Below are positions 24,539 to 34,384 of a stretch of 64,000 nt of DNA, piece after piece. The first letter of the stretch is position 1. Every line of letters starts with the position of its first letter. This DNA is from Pseudomonas sp. NKUCC02_KPG (lineage in GTDB: Bacteria > Pseudomonadota > Gammaproteobacteria > Pseudomonadales > Pseudomonadaceae). Location of the stretch: contig NZ_JAHKRC010000013.1 of NCBI RefSeq assembly GCF_019345465.1, forward strand, positions 1-64,000, read 5' to 3'. Under the pieces are notes generated by a model. It did not search any database. It saw nothing but the letters and a program-made list of their open reading frames with translations, and had not been told where the DNA came from. The position numbers were made by a program, and so were the translations under genes.

Positions 24539-25549
24539 TTAGGCTTTGTGGTAATCGGTAATGCGCGCCACTTCTTCTTTCGAGCCCAGGTACACCGCTA
24601 CACGCTGGTGCAGGCCTTCAGGCTGGATATCGAGGATGCGCTGATGGCCGTCAGTGGACGCACCGCCAGCCTGTTCAACCAGGAACGACATCGGATTGGC
24701 TTCGTACATCAAGCGCAGCTTGCCCGGCTTGGACGGCTCACGGCTGTCGCGCGGGTACATGAACAGGCCTCCGCGGGTCAGGATACGGTGTACGTCGGCA
24801 ACCATCGCGGCCACCCAACGCATGTTGAAGTTCTTGTTCAACGGACCTTCTTCACCCGCCAGCAACTCGTCTACATAGCGTTGGACCGGAGCTTCCCAGT
24901 GACGCTGGTTGGACATGTTGATGGCAAATTCCTGGGTGGTTTCAGGAATGGTGATGTCTTCGTGGGTCAGAACGAAGCTGCCCATTTCGCGGTCCAGGGT
25001 GAAGCCTTTAACGCCGTCGCCCAGGGTCAATACCAGCATGGTCTGAGGACCGTAGATGGCATAGCCGGCAGCTACCTGCTGGGTGCCTGGCTGCAGGAAG
25101 GCCTTTTCGTTCAACGGCTCATTCTGGGTCAGGTATTCGTTCGGGCAACGCAGCACAGAGAAGATAGTGCCGACCGGAGCGTTGATATCAATGTTCGACG
25201 AACCGTCCAGTGGGTCGAATACCAGCAGGTAGGCGCCTTTCGGGTACTTGCCCGGGATCTGGTAGGCATTGTCCATTTCTTCGGACGCCATGCCGGCCAG
25301 GTGACCGCCCCATTCGTTGGCTTCGAGCAGGATCTCGTTGGAAATCACGTCGAGTTTCTTCTGCACTTCACCTTGTACGTTTTCGGTGCCCATGCTGCCC
25401 AGAACACCACCCAGGGCGCCTTTGGACACGGCGTGGCTGATCTCTTTGCAAGCACGCGCCACCACTTCGATGAGGAAACGCAAATCAGCAGGCGTGTTGT
25501 TGCTGCGGGTCTGCTCGATCAAATAGCGACTCAGGGTAACGCGGGACAT
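24539..25549 (-). CDS. fbp: Fructose-1,6-bisphosphatase, class I
   Basis: Gluconeogenic enzyme, fructose-1,6-bisphosphate to fructose-6-phosphate. It has 336 residues. The metal site is in LVFDPLDGSSNIDINAPVGT, with MASEEMDN before it and GLFMYPRDSREPSKPGKLRLMYEANP (split motif near residue 260) forming the substrate pocket. Start ATG 25549. REP elements flank it on both sides; glgP is on the same strand further upstream but is separated by a family A REP. Confidence 0.96.
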   Translation of the reverse strand: MSRVTLSRYLIEQTRSNNTPADLRFLIEVVARACKEISHAVSKGALGGVLGSMGTENVQGEVQKKLDVISNEILLEANEWGGHLAGMASEEMDNAYQIPGKYPKGAYLLVFDPLDGSSNIDINAPVGTIFSVLRCPNEYLTQNEPLNEKAFLQPGTQQVAAGYAIYGPQTMLVLTLGDGVKGFTLDREMGSFVLTHEDITIPETTQEFAINMSNQRHWEAPVQRYVDELLAGEEGPLNKNFNMRWVAAMVADVHRILTRGGLFMYPRDSREPSKPGKLRLMYEANPMSFLVEQAGGASTDGHQRILDIQPEGLHQRVAVYLGSKEEVARITDYHKA

Positions 25550-25682
25550 GTAAGGCTCCGAACAATGGGGAGGGGGCGAAAAACCCGCGCAGTTTAGCGC
25601 GTGTTGCCGTGCAAATCTTCTAATCAGACTCAGAACCGACAGAGCGGGTTCTGCTGAACCCTTAAATCACCTGCAAAAAACC

Positions 25683-25777
25683 CTGTGGTCGCTGCCGCAG
25701 GCTGCGAAGGGTTGCAGAGCAACCCGTGCTCTCAAGGGCTAAATGCCCCCTTCGCAGCCTGCGGCAGCGACTACAGG
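25683..25777. repeat. REP-type inverted repeat (family A)
   Basis: CTGTGGTCGCTGCCGCAGGC and the right arm GCCTGCGGCAGCGACTACAG pair; GGGTTGCAGAGCAACCC forms an inner hairpin, like the GGGTTGCTCCGCAACCC of the copy at 979. It lies between glgP and fbp. Confidence 0.9.
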
Positions 25778-25781
25778 TGCG

Positions 25782-28229
25782 TTACAGCGCTTTCCAGATG
25801 TCGGTGGCATACTCACGAATGGTGCGGTCCGATGAGAACCAGCCCATGCGCGCAGTGTTCAGCACCGCCTTGCGCCACCACTCGTCCTTGTCCTGCCACA
25901 GGTGTTCCACACGCATCTGCGCATCCCAATAAGCATCGAAATCCGCACACACCAGAAACCGGTCGTACTCAATAAGTGAGTCCACCAGCCCGGTGTAGCG
26001 CGCCGGGTCATCGTGTGAAAACACCCCGCCGCGAATCGCCTGCAGCACATCATTGAGCCGATGGGATGCGGCCACATCCGGCGCCGCGTGGAACTCGCCA
26101 TTGCGTTTGCGCGCTTCAACCTGCTGCGAACTGAGCCCGAAGATAAACATGTTGTCCGCCCCGACCCGCTCGCACATCTCCACGTTGGCCCCATCCATCG
26201 TGCCGATGGTCAGTGCGCCGTTAAGGCCGAATTTCATGTTGCTGGTGCCCGATGCTTCGTAGCCTGCAGTGGATATCTGCTCGGACAGATCCGCCGCCGG
26301 AATGATGCTTTCGGCCAGGCTGACGTTGTAGTTGGGGATAAACACCACCTTGAGCAAACCACGCACGGTGGGGTCATTGTTGACGGTGCGGGCGATGTCG
26401 TTGGCCAGTTTGATGATGAGTTTGGCCTGTTCATAACTGGCCGCCGACTTGCCGGCAAAAATCTTCACCCGTGGCACCCAATGATTACCCGGCTCGGCAC
26501 GAATGGCCTGGTACAGCGCCACGGTGTGCATCAGGTTGAGCAGCTGACGCTTGTACTCGTGAATCCGTTTGACCTGCACATCGAACATCGCTTCAGGGTT
26601 GACCACGATACCCAAACGCTCATAAATCAGCGCCGCCAGGGTGCATTTGCTTTGCAGGCGCTGATCGGCGAAACGTTTGCGAAAATCGGCACGCTCGGCA
26701 AAAGGCTCCAGCTTGATCAGCTTGTACTCGGTTTCATCAAGGACATCGGGCCCCAGTGCATCCACCAGCATCGAGGTCAACGGTGGGTTGGCCTGGAACA
26801 GCCAGCGGCGAAAGGTGACACCGTTGGTTTTGTTGTTGATCCGATCAGGGTAGAGCTTGTGCAGTTCGGCAAACACGGTGCTGCGCATCAACTGCGTGTG
26901 CAGCCCGGATACCCCGTTCACGCTGTGGGAGCCCAGGAAGGCCAGGTTGCCCATGCGCACTCGCCGCCCGTGGTCCTCTTCAATCAGCGAAACCGCACGC
27001 AGCACGTCAAAGTCGTGAATACCCTTGGCCCGCAACGCATCGATATGGTACGCGTTGATCAGATAAATAATCTGCATATGGCGCGGCAACAGGCGCTCCA
27101 TCAAGCCAACGGGCCAGGTTTCGAGCGCCTCCGGAAGCAGCGTGTGGTTGGTGTACGACAGGGTATCGACCGTGACCTGCCACGCCGCGTGCCACTCGAT
27201 GCCGTGTTCATCGACCAGAATGCGCATCAACTCGGCAACGGCAATCGAGGGATGGGTGTCATTGAGCTGGATCGAGACATGCTCGGCCAGGTTCAACAGC
27301 GTGTCATGCACATGCAGATGACGACGCAGCAGGTCCTGCAGCGAGGCCGAGACAAAGAAGAACTCCTGGCGCAGGCGCAGCTCTTGCCCCGCTTCGTTGC
27401 TGTCAGCCGGGTACAGCACGCGAGAGATGCTTTCAGCCCGCACCACTTCGGCCACTGCACCCAAATGGTCGCCCGCGTTGAACCGGCCCAGGTTCAAATC
27501 GTGCAGCGCCCTCGCCCGCCACAGGCGCAAGGTGTTGACGCTGGCCCCGCGCCAACCCACTACGGGGGTGTCATACGCAATGGCCCGTACGGTCTCGCCC
27601 GGCCACCAGATCTGGCGTAGCTGGCCCTGCTCATCCTGTTTGGTCTCGACCGAACCGCCAAAGCCGACCGAGTACAACACCTCGGCACGCTCGAACTCCC
27701 AGGGGTTGCCAAAGTCCAGCCAGTTCTCGGTCTGCTCCTGTTGCCAGCCGTCGACAATGCTCTGGCGAAACAGACCGTGCTCGTAGCGGATGCCGTAGCC
27801 GTGAGCCGCAATGCCCAGGGTCGACATGCTTTCCATAAAGCAGGCGGCCAACCGGCCCAGACCGCCGTTGCCCAGCGCCGCATCCGGCTCCAGCAGGCGG
27901 ATACGCTCCAGGTCGACCCCAAGCTCGGTCAGTGCTTCGCGGGCCACCTCCAGCAACCCCAGATTGCTCAGGCTGTCATACAGCAAGCGGCCGATCAGAA
28001 ATTCCAGCGACAGGTAGTACACCCGTTTCTGGTCCTTGCGATAAATCTGGCGCGTGTGGTCCATCCAGTGCTCGACCATATGGTCGCGGGCGGCCAGAGC
28101 AATAGCTTCAAACCAGTCATGGTCAAACGCGTGTTCCGGGTCCTTACCCACCGCGTAAGTCAGTTTGGCTACTACAGCGGCACGGAAAGCCGCCACCTGT
28201 GCGTCACGAACAAGCGGTTCCTGGGACAT
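25782..28229 (-). CDS. glgP: Glycogen/alpha-glucan phosphorylase
   Basis: PLP enzyme releasing glucose-1-phosphate from alpha-1,4-glucans. It has 815 residues, the family length. Seen motifs are YYLSLEFLIGRLL, LGNGGLGRLAACFMESM and the pyridoxal-lysine region EASGTSNMKFGLNGALTIGT with DGANVEM. Start ATG 28229. No other glycogen gene lies in the window; the neighbour fbp suggests a link to sugar-phosphate supply but that is weak evidence. Confidence 0.95.
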   Translation of the reverse strand: MSQEPLVRDAQVAAFRAAVVAKLTYAVGKDPEHAFDHDWFEAIALAARDHMVEHWMDHTRQIYRKDQKRVYYLSLEFLIGRLLYDSLSNLGLLEVAREALTELGVDLERIRLLEPDAALGNGGLGRLAACFMESMSTLGIAAHGYGIRYEHGLFRQSIVDGWQQEQTENWLDFGNPWEFERAEVLYSVGFGGSVETKQDEQGQLRQIWWPGETVRAIAYDTPVVGWRGASVNTLRLWRARALHDLNLGRFNAGDHLGAVAEVVRAESISRVLYPADSNEAGQELRLRQEFFFVSASLQDLLRRHLHVHDTLLNLAEHVSIQLNDTHPSIAVAELMRILVDEHGIEWHAAWQVTVDTLSYTNHTLLPEALETWPVGLMERLLPRHMQIIYLINAYHIDALRAKGIHDFDVLRAVSLIEEDHGRRVRMGNLAFLGSHSVNGVSGLHTQLMRSTVFAELHKLYPDRINNKTNGVTFRRWLFQANPPLTSMLVDALGPDVLDETEYKLIKLEPFAERADFRKRFADQRLQSKCTLAALIYERLGIVVNPEAMFDVQVKRIHEYKRQLLNLMHTVALYQAIRAEPGNHWVPRVKIFAGKSAASYEQAKLIIKLANDIARTVNNDPTVRGLLKVVFIPNYNVSLAESIIPAADLSEQISTAGYEASGTSNMKFGLNGALTIGTMDGANVEMCERVGADNMFIFGLSSQQVEARKRNGEFHAAPDVAASHRLNDVLQAIRGGVFSHDDPARYTGLVDSLIEYDRFLVCADFDAYWDAQMRVEHLWQDKDEWWRKAVLNTARMGWFSSDRTIREYATDIWKAL

Positions 28230-28497
28230 CGATACAACCTCAATCGAGATGGGCGATTTGAAGAACGAATGGTGTCAGCCTAGACGCTTGGACAGAAACA
28301 AAGTGACTTGGTTAAAGATTTTTTTGGGTGATTGTTTAAATAAAACTGACGACATGTGCGATGCCCCAAAACGAGGCAAATACGCCGTTGAATGCTTTAA
28401 AACATGGCCCTGATCGAAAAACCGGCAAATGGTTGTTCACACATTCATCAACACCGGTATGATCGCGCGCCCTGATGCACGCTGGAATACAAGCCTG

Positions 28498-28932
28498 ATG
28501 AAGTCCAACCTGATCGCCGCCGCGGAAATCGACCGTCTCGATACCTGGGCCAAATACTCCGCGCCCATGTGCGGCTCCTGCATTTCCAGCTGCTGCACGT
28601 TGCCGGTCGAGGTCAAGATCAAAGACCTGATCCGCATCGGCATCGTCGATGAATTCGAGATGGGCGACCCACCGAAGAACATCGCCAAGCGCCTGCAAAA
28701 AGAAGGGATCGTGGAGCGCTTCAACCAGAAGTCCGGGATTTTCACGTTGCAGCGCATGAGCAACAACGACTGCCTGTATCTGGATCGCAAGTCACGGATG
28801 TGCACCATCTATGAAATCCGCCCGGACACCTGCCGCAACCACCCGCGAGTGGGCCCCCGCCCTGGTTATTGCGCCTACGTGCCTAAAGCCGTTGAGCGCA
28901 AGAACAGCAGCGAGAAGTTGATGGTTTTCTAA
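28498..28932 (+). CDS. YkgJ family cysteine-cluster protein
   Basis: A 144-residue protein with a cysteine cluster thought to bind zinc or an iron-sulfur centre: CGSCISSCC near residue 25, CLYLD, CTIYEIRPDTCRNHP and a late PGYCAYVP. Function is unknown. ATG 28498 begins the conserved stretch MKSNLIAAAEIDRLDTW; the frame is open 23 codons earlier without similarity. It is divergent from glgP; the 268 bases between contain AT-rich sequence (28310-28350) but no promoter I can name. Confidence 0.8.
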   Translation: MKSNLIAAAEIDRLDTWAKYSAPMCGSCISSCCTLPVEVKIKDLIRIGIVDEFEMGDPPKNIAKRLQKEGIVERFNQKSGIFTLQRMSNNDCLYLDRKSRMCTIYEIRPDTCRNHPRVGPRPGYCAYVPKAVERKNSSEKLMVF

Positions 28933-28938
28933 GGCATC

Positions 28939-28973
28939 ACCTGTAGCCACTGCCGCCGGCTGCGGCTACAGGT
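28939..28973. repeat. Short REP-like palindrome
   Basis: ACCTGTAGCC and GGCTACAGGT are exact complements around 15 bases (ACTGCCGCCGGCTGC), a shortened family A element between YkgJ and typA. Confidence 0.7.
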
Positions 28974-28994
28974 AAACATCTAAAACCCGGACAT

Positions 28995-29034
28995 AAAAAA
29001 ACGCCCCCGACCGCAAGGTCGGGGGCGTTTTTTT
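28995..29034. terminator. Bidirectional terminator between YkgJ gene and typA
   Basis: A perfect stem AACGCCCCCGACC/GGTCGGGGGCGTT with a GCAA tetraloop, with A7 on one side and T7 on the other, so it works for both convergent genes. Confidence 0.95.
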
Positions 29035-29051
29035 ACGGCTAACTAAATAAC

Positions 29052-30875
29052 TTAGTTGTTACCGGATTTCTTCGCAGCGCGGGTACGCTCGCTTTCGCCC
29101 AGGATCTTCTTACGAAGACGGATGGACTTAGGCGTTACTTCGCACAGTTCATCTTCCTGTACGAATTCCAGAGCTTGCTCCAGAGTGAAGCGGATAGGCG
29201 GAACCAAAGCGATGGTTTCGTCTTTACCCGAAGCACGCATGTTGTCGAGCTTCTTGCCTTTGGTTGGGTTAACGCCCAGGTCGTTGTCGCGGCTGTTGAT
29301 GCCGACGATTTGACCTTCGTACACGTCTTCACCGTGACCCAGGAACAGTTTGCCGCGAGCTTGCAGGGTTTCCAGCGAGTAAGTCAGAGCCTTACCGGTA
29401 GCAACCGAAACCAGAACGCCGTTCTGACGGCCGGACATGTCGCCCGACTTCATCACGTCGTAACGGTCGAAGATCGAGGTCAGGATGCCAGCGCCCGAAG
29501 TCAGAGTCAGGAACTCGTTACGGAAACCGATCAGGCCACGTGCAGGGATGTTGTATTCAAGACGAACACGACCCTTGCCATCCGGAACCATGTTGGTCAG
29601 ATCGCCTTTACGGATACCGATCTGTTCCATGATTGAACCCTGGGATTCTTCTGGCAGGTCGATGGTTACGTTTTCGTACGGTTCGTGCTTAACGCCGTCA
29701 ACCATGCGGATGATCACTTCCGGACGACCAACACCCATTTCGAAGCCTTCGCGACGCATGGTTTCGATCAGTACGGACAAGTGCAGCTCACCACGGCCAG
29801 ACACTTTGAACTTGTCAGCGGTGTCGCCTTCTTCAACGCGCAGAGCAACGTTGTACAGCAGTTCTTTGTCCAGACGCTCTTTGATGTTACGGCTGGTTAC
29901 GAACTTGCCTTCACGGCCGCAGAACGGCGAGTCGTTAACCTGGAAGGTCATCGAAACGGTAGGTTCGTCAACGGTCAGCGGCTTCATCGCTTCAACATTC
30001 AGTGGGTCGCACAGAGTGTCGGAGATGAACAGCTGGTCGAAGCCGCTGATGCAGACGATGTCGCCGGCAGCTGCTTCGTCAACGTCGATACGGTGCAGAC
30101 CGTGGTGACCCATCAGCTTCAGGATACGACCGTTACGGCGCTTGCCGTCGGCATCGATAGCCACAACCTGGGTGTTTGGCTTGACGCGACCACGAGCGAT
30201 ACGGCCAACGCCGATAATGCCCAGGAAGCTGTTGTAGTCCAGTGCCGAGATTTGCATCTGGAATGGACCGTCACGGTCAACTTTTGGAGCCGGTACGTTG
30301 TCGACGATCGACTGGTACAGCGGGGTCATGTCTTCAGCCATGTCGGTGTGGTCAAGACCAGCAATACCGTTCAGGGCCGAGGCGTAAACTACTTTGAAGT
30401 CCAGCTGTTCTTCGGTAGCACCCAGGTTGTCGAACAGGTCGAAGATCTGATCCAGAACCCAGTCCGGACGCGCGCCTGGACGGTCAACCTTGTTGATCAC
30501 CACGATTGGACGCAGGCCGGCTTCGAAAGCCTTCTTGGTCACGAAACGGGTTTGCGGCATAGGGCCGTCTTGAGCGTCAACCAGCAGCAGAACGGAGTCA
30601 ACCATCGACATTACGCGTTCAACTTCGCCGCCGAAGTCGGCGTGGCCCGGGGTGTCCACGATGTTGATGTGGTAGCCGTTCCAGTTAATAGCGGTGTTCT
30701 TGGCAAGAATGGTAATGCCGCGCTCTTTTTCCTGGTCGTTGGAGTCCATCACGCGCTCGTCGTTGAGCTCGTTGCGCTCCAGAGTGCCGGATTGACGCAA
30801 GAGTTTGTCTACCAGGGTAGTTTTACCGTGGTCAACGTGAGCAATGATGGCGATGTTACGTAGATTTTCGATCAC
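29052..30875 (-). CDS. typA: Ribosome-associated GTPase TypA/BipA
   Basis: Translational GTPase that aids 50S assembly and stress adaptation. It has 607 residues. G1 is AHVDHGKTTLVDKLL, switch II is DTPGHADFGGEVERV and G4 is NKVDRPGARP; the EF-G-like domains and the BipA C-terminal domain follow. The start codon is GTG 30875 (MIENLRNIAIIAH). It stands alone, with about 140 bases of leader before thiI, which is on the same strand. Confidence 0.97.
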   Translation of the reverse strand: MIENLRNIAIIAHVDHGKTTLVDKLLRQSGTLERNELNDERVMDSNDQEKERGITILAKNTAINWNGYHINIVDTPGHADFGGEVERVMSMVDSVLLLVDAQDGPMPQTRFVTKKAFEAGLRPIVVINKVDRPGARPDWVLDQIFDLFDNLGATEEQLDFKVVYASALNGIAGLDHTDMAEDMTPLYQSIVDNVPAPKVDRDGPFQMQISALDYNSFLGIIGVGRIARGRVKPNTQVVAIDADGKRRNGRILKLMGHHGLHRIDVDEAAAGDIVCISGFDQLFISDTLCDPLNVEAMKPLTVDEPTVSMTFQVNDSPFCGREGKFVTSRNIKERLDKELLYNVALRVEEGDTADKFKVSGRGELHLSVLIETMRREGFEMGVGRPEVIIRMVDGVKHEPYENVTIDLPEESQGSIMEQIGIRKGDLTNMVPDGKGRVRLEYNIPARGLIGFRNEFLTLTSGAGILTSIFDRYDVMKSGDMSGRQNGVLVSVATGKALTYSLETLQARGKLFLGHGEDVYEGQIVGINSRDNDLGVNPTKGKKLDNMRASGKDETIALVPPIRFTLEQALEFVQEDELCEVTPKSIRLRKKILGESERTRAAKKSGNN

Positions 30876-31015
30876 TTGTGTATCTCGATCAGAGGATTCG
30901 GTGTGCTGACTGAGTCCAGGCAGCGATTAACAGTAGAGTCCGTGCAAGCCGTTACAGCTTGACGGTGGCGTCGGGGGGCCGGTGACGCAGGCCACAGGCA
31001 TACAGCCCCGGGCTC

Positions 31016-32470
31016 TTAGCTCGGTCGATAAACGCGCACATTGGCATGTCCCTCACTGAGCAAATGGTGAGCATGCAGGCGACTCATCACGCCTTTGTCG
31101 CAATACAACAGGTACTGACGAGTGTCATCCAGTTCCTTGAAGCGGCTGTTCAGTGCATAGAACGGCAACGCTTGTACTTCGATGCCAGCCAGTTCCAGCG
31201 GTTGATCTTCCTGAGCATCCGGGTGACGGATGTCGATCACGATCTGGCCCGCCAGCACTTCGCTGACTTCTTCGACTTGCAAGTCCTGGCCCAATTCCTC
31301 GATCACTCGATCAATCGGCACCATTTTGGCCCGCTCAAGCGCTCGCTCGAGCACGGCCATATCGAACTGTTGTTCTTCGTACTCCACGCGGTTGCGTTTG
31401 GCGTGGGTCTTGGGGTTGACCGAAATCACCCCGCAATATTCAGGCATGTGCTTGGCAAAATCGGCCGTACCGATTTCAACCGCCTGATCAATGATGTCCT
31501 GCTTGTGGCTCGCAATCAGCGGACGCAACACCAGTTTGTCGGTAGCCGAGTCAATCAGCGACAAGTTGGGCAGCGTCTGGCTCGACACCTGGGAAATCGC
31601 TTCACCCGTCACCAGCACTTCAATTTCGAGACGTTCGGCAATACGGGTCGCAGCGCGCAACATCATACGCTTCAAAATGACGCCCATATGACTGTTATCG
31701 ACTTTGCCGAGAATTTCGCCCAAAACTTCTTCGAACGGAACGCTGACAAACAGCACACGCTGGGAGCTGCCGTACTTCTTCCATATAAAGTGCGCGACTT
31801 CCATCACGCCCAGTTCATGGGCACGTCCGCCCAGATTGAAGAAGCAGAAGTGGCTCATCAGGCCGCGACGCATGATCTGGTAGGCCGCGACGGTGGAATC
31901 GAAACCGCCGGACATCAACACCAGGGTCTGTTCCAGAGAGCCCAGCGGGAAGCCGCCTATGCTGTCGTGCTGGCTGTGAATCACAAACAACCGTTGGTCG
32001 CGAATTTCGAAGCGCACTTCAATTTCCGGCTTTTTCAGATCAATTCCGGCGGCACCGCACTCACGACGCAGCTTGCTGCCGACGTATTTCTCGATTTCCA
32101 TCGAGGTAAATGGGTGCTTGCCACCGCGCTTGCAACGCACGGAAAAGATCTTGCCGGCCAGCGCATCGCCAAAGTGCAATTTGCACTTCTCAACGACGTC
32201 GTCGAAGTCGCCCAGCGGGTACTCGTCAACTTGCAGGAAATGCGCGATGCCCGGCATGCAGCTCAGGCGTTCGGTCATTTCTTTCAAGGCTTTAGGATCA
32301 CTGACGCGCGTTTGCAGTTCGATGTTGTCCCACACGCCCGTCACCACCACAGCCGGGTCCAGATCGCGGAGCACAGCACGGATGTTTTTAGCCAATTGAC
32401 GGACGAAACGCATCCGAACCGGACGGCTCTTGATAGTGATTTCGGGGAAGACTTTAACGATTAGTTTCAT
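31016..32470 (-). CDS. thiI: tRNA 4-thiouridine synthase / thiamine sulfurtransferase
   Basis: Makes s4U8 in tRNA and supplies sulfur for the thiazole of thiamine. It has 484 residues, as in other Pseudomonas. The THUMP domain fills the first ~165 residues, the PP-loop is LVLMSGGFDSTVAAYQI, and a C-terminal rhodanese domain carries the persulfide cysteine in YLLYCDKGVMS. ATG 32470 (MKLIVKVFPEITIKSRPV) is the conserved start; the upstream open frame is not conserved. It is divergent from glnA. Confidence 0.96.
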   Translation of the reverse strand: MKLIVKVFPEITIKSRPVRMRFVRQLAKNIRAVLRDLDPAVVVTGVWDNIELQTRVSDPKALKEMTERLSCMPGIAHFLQVDEYPLGDFDDVVEKCKLHFGDALAGKIFSVRCKRGGKHPFTSMEIEKYVGSKLRRECGAAGIDLKKPEIEVRFEIRDQRLFVIHSQHDSIGGFPLGSLEQTLVLMSGGFDSTVAAYQIMRRGLMSHFCFFNLGGRAHELGVMEVAHFIWKKYGSSQRVLFVSVPFEEVLGEILGKVDNSHMGVILKRMMLRAATRIAERLEIEVLVTGEAISQVSSQTLPNLSLIDSATDKLVLRPLIASHKQDIIDQAVEIGTADFAKHMPEYCGVISVNPKTHAKRNRVEYEEQQFDMAVLERALERAKMVPIDRVIEELGQDLQVEEVSEVLAGQIVIDIRHPDAQEDQPLELAGIEVQALPFYALNSRFKELDDTRQYLLYCDKGVMSRLHAHHLLSEGHANVRVYRPS

Positions 32471-32566
32471 GAAAACAGCGCGCGAGCAGCCTGCCAAAAA
32501 AGGGGGGCGCGGATTATAGCGGAAATTGTTCAAGGTTTAACCAGTTATCGTACAAACGGTTTTCGG

Positions 32567-32583
32567 CGCACCAAAATGGGACG
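32567..32583. promoter_or_regulatory. NtrC-type binding site upstream of glnA
   Basis: CGCACCAAAATGGGAC matches the NtrC dyad GCACCA-N3-TGGTGC with small changes in the right half. It lies about 120 bases upstream of the glnA sigma-54 promoter, a normal enhancer distance. The match is visible; occupancy is inferred. Confidence 0.6.
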
Positions 32584-32687
32584 TAAATGCCTTTAATCGC
32601 TTCATTTGAGTGCGATAAGTGCGCCTAATCGGTAGTCTTCGTCTCTAACCTGCTTGAGATTGGGGCATTAAACCCAAGTCGGGGCAC

Positions 32688-32703
32688 TGGCATGCAATTT
32701 GCT
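32688..32703 (+). promoter_or_regulatory. Sigma-54 promoter of glnA
   Basis: TGGCATGCAATTTGCT has GG and GC exactly 10 bases apart and fits TGGCAYR-N4-TTGCW. Transcription would start near 32714, about 90 bases before glnA. The remaining part of the 332-base thiI-glnA gap holds no gene. Confidence 0.85.
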
Positions 32704-32802
32704 CCCTTGTGAGGCAGGTTGCCTTGGCAGAGTATTCGCGCCGGCATCAACCACTTATTAAGGGCATTCCACTACCCGCCCTAAGCCACCCCGGAGGACA
32801 CT

Positions 32803-34209
32803 ATGTCGAAGTCGGTTCAACTCATCAAAGATCATGACGTCAAGTGGATTGATCTGCGCTTCACTGATACCAAAGGCACTCAGCACCACGTGACCATGCC
32901 GGCCCGTGATGCGCTGGATGAAAACTTCTTCACCGACGGCAAAATGTTCGACGGCTCCTCCATTGCTGGCTGGAAAGGCATCGAAGCGTCCGACATGATC
33001 CTGCTGCCAGACGACAGCACTGCCGTTCTGGACCCGTTCACCGAACAGCCTACGCTGATCCTGGTGTGCGACATCATCGAACCTTCGACCATGCAAGGCT
33101 ATGACCGCGACCCACGCGCCATCGCTACCCGTGCCGAGGAATACCTGAAGTCCACCGGTATCGGCGACACCGTTTTCGTCGGCCCGGAGCCAGAGTTCTT
33201 CATTTTCGACCAAGTGAAGTTCAAGTCCGATATCTCCGGTTCCATGTTCAAGATCTACTCCGAACAAGGTTCGTGGATGTCCGACCAGGACGTGGAAGGC
33301 GGCAACAAAGGCCACCGTCCAGGCGTCAAAGGTGGCTACTTCCCAGTTCCGCCGTTCGACCATGACCACGAAATCCGTACCTCCATGTGCAACGCCATGG
33401 AAGAAATGGGCCTGGTTATCGAAGTACACCACCACGAAGTGGCAACTGCCGGCCAGAACGAAATCGGCGTGCAGTTCAACACCCTGGTGAAAAAGGCTGA
33501 CGAAGTTCAGACCCTGAAATACTGCGTACACAACGTGGCAGACGCCTACGGCCGTACCGCTACTTTCATGCCTAAGCCTCTGTACGGCGACAACGGCTCG
33601 GGTATGCACGTTCACATGTCCATCTCCAAAGATGGCAAGAACACCTTCGCAGGCGAAGGCTATGCCGGCCTGTCCGACACCGCTCTGTACTTCATCGGCG
33701 GCATCATCAAGCACGGTAAGGCACTGAACGGCTTCACCAACCCGGCTACCAACTCCTACAAGCGTCTGGTACCAGGTTTCGAAGCTCCGGTAATGCTGGC
33801 CTACTCGGCTCGCAACCGTTCCGCATCGATCCGTATTCCTTACGTGTCCAGCCCTAAAGCTCGCCGTATCGAAGCACGTTTCCCGGATCCAGCGGCCAAC
33901 CCGTACCTGTGCTTCGCTGCACTGATGATGGCTGGCCTGGACGGTATCCAGAACAAGACTCACCCTGGCGACGCAGCTGACAAAAACCTGTATGACCTGC
34001 CGCCTGAAGAGGCCAAAGAGATTCCACAAGTTTGCGGCAGCCTGAAAGAAGCCCTGGAAGAGCTGGACAAAGGTCGTGCGTTCCTGACCAAAGGCGGCGT
34101 TTTCAGCGACGACTTCATCGACGCTTACATCGCCCTGAAAAGCGAAGAAGAAATCCAGGTTCGTACCTTCGTACACCCACTGGAATACGAGCTGTACTAC
34201 AGCTGCTAA
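32803..34209 (+). CDS. glnA: Glutamine synthetase, type I
   Basis: ATP-dependent synthesis of glutamine from glutamate and ammonia, the central nitrogen-assimilation enzyme; forms a dodecamer. It has 468 residues. Seen are the N-terminal MFDGSSIAGWKGI, the glutamate-binding NGSGMHVHMS, the ATP-site KPLYGDNGSG region, RIPYVSSPKARRIEARFPD, and the adenylylation tyrosine in ADKNLYDLPPEE near residue 398, so it is the regulated GSI-beta form. It has a sigma-54 promoter with an NtrC-type site upstream and a terminator right after. Confidence 0.98.
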   Translation: MSKSVQLIKDHDVKWIDLRFTDTKGTQHHVTMPARDALDENFFTDGKMFDGSSIAGWKGIEASDMILLPDDSTAVLDPFTEQPTLILVCDIIEPSTMQGYDRDPRAIATRAEEYLKSTGIGDTVFVGPEPEFFIFDQVKFKSDISGSMFKIYSEQGSWMSDQDVEGGNKGHRPGVKGGYFPVPPFDHDHEIRTSMCNAMEEMGLVIEVHHHEVATAGQNEIGVQFNTLVKKADEVQTLKYCVHNVADAYGRTATFMPKPLYGDNGSGMHVHMSISKDGKNTFAGEGYAGLSDTALYFIGGIIKHGKALNGFTNPATNSYKRLVPGFEAPVMLAYSARNRSASIRIPYVSSPKARRIEARFPDPAANPYLCFAALMMAGLDGIQNKTHPGDAADKNLYDLPPEEAKEIPQVCGSLKEALEELDKGRAFLTKGGVFSDDFIDAYIALKSEEEIQVRTFVHPLEYELYYSC

Positions 34210-34241
34210 TCCCGTGACGCCCGCGCAAGCGGCGTGATTCG

Positions 34242-34268
34242 AAAAAGCCTCCTACGGGAGGCTTTTTT
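34242..34268 (+). terminator. Rho-independent terminator of glnA
   Basis: AAAAAGCCTCC-TACG-GGAGGCTTTTTT: a strong stem with a tetraloop and a six-T tail, about 30 bases after the stop codon. Confidence 0.95.
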
Positions 34269-34384
34269 GTGGGCGACGTCTTACGCGAGCACAGGATCAG
34301 GGCCTCTGGATTCATGCCAGCACCTGACAGCCACCTTGATGAGTGATCGGTAGCTTTAGGCCACTCAAACCAACGGAGACTGAC

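Noticed and set aside
29685..30863. 392-codon open frame opposite typA
   Set aside because: Antisense shadow of typA in a codon-biased region, with no ribosome site or domain.
31046..32464. 472-codon open frame on the plus strand opposite thiI
   Set aside because: It mirrors the codon phase of thiI, which has THUMP, PP-loop and rhodanese motifs; the antisense translation has no recognisable domain.
32758..34176. 472-codon open frame opposite glnA
   Set aside because: Antisense artefact of a highly biased, high-GC gene; glnA is certain and the mirrored product has no known motif.
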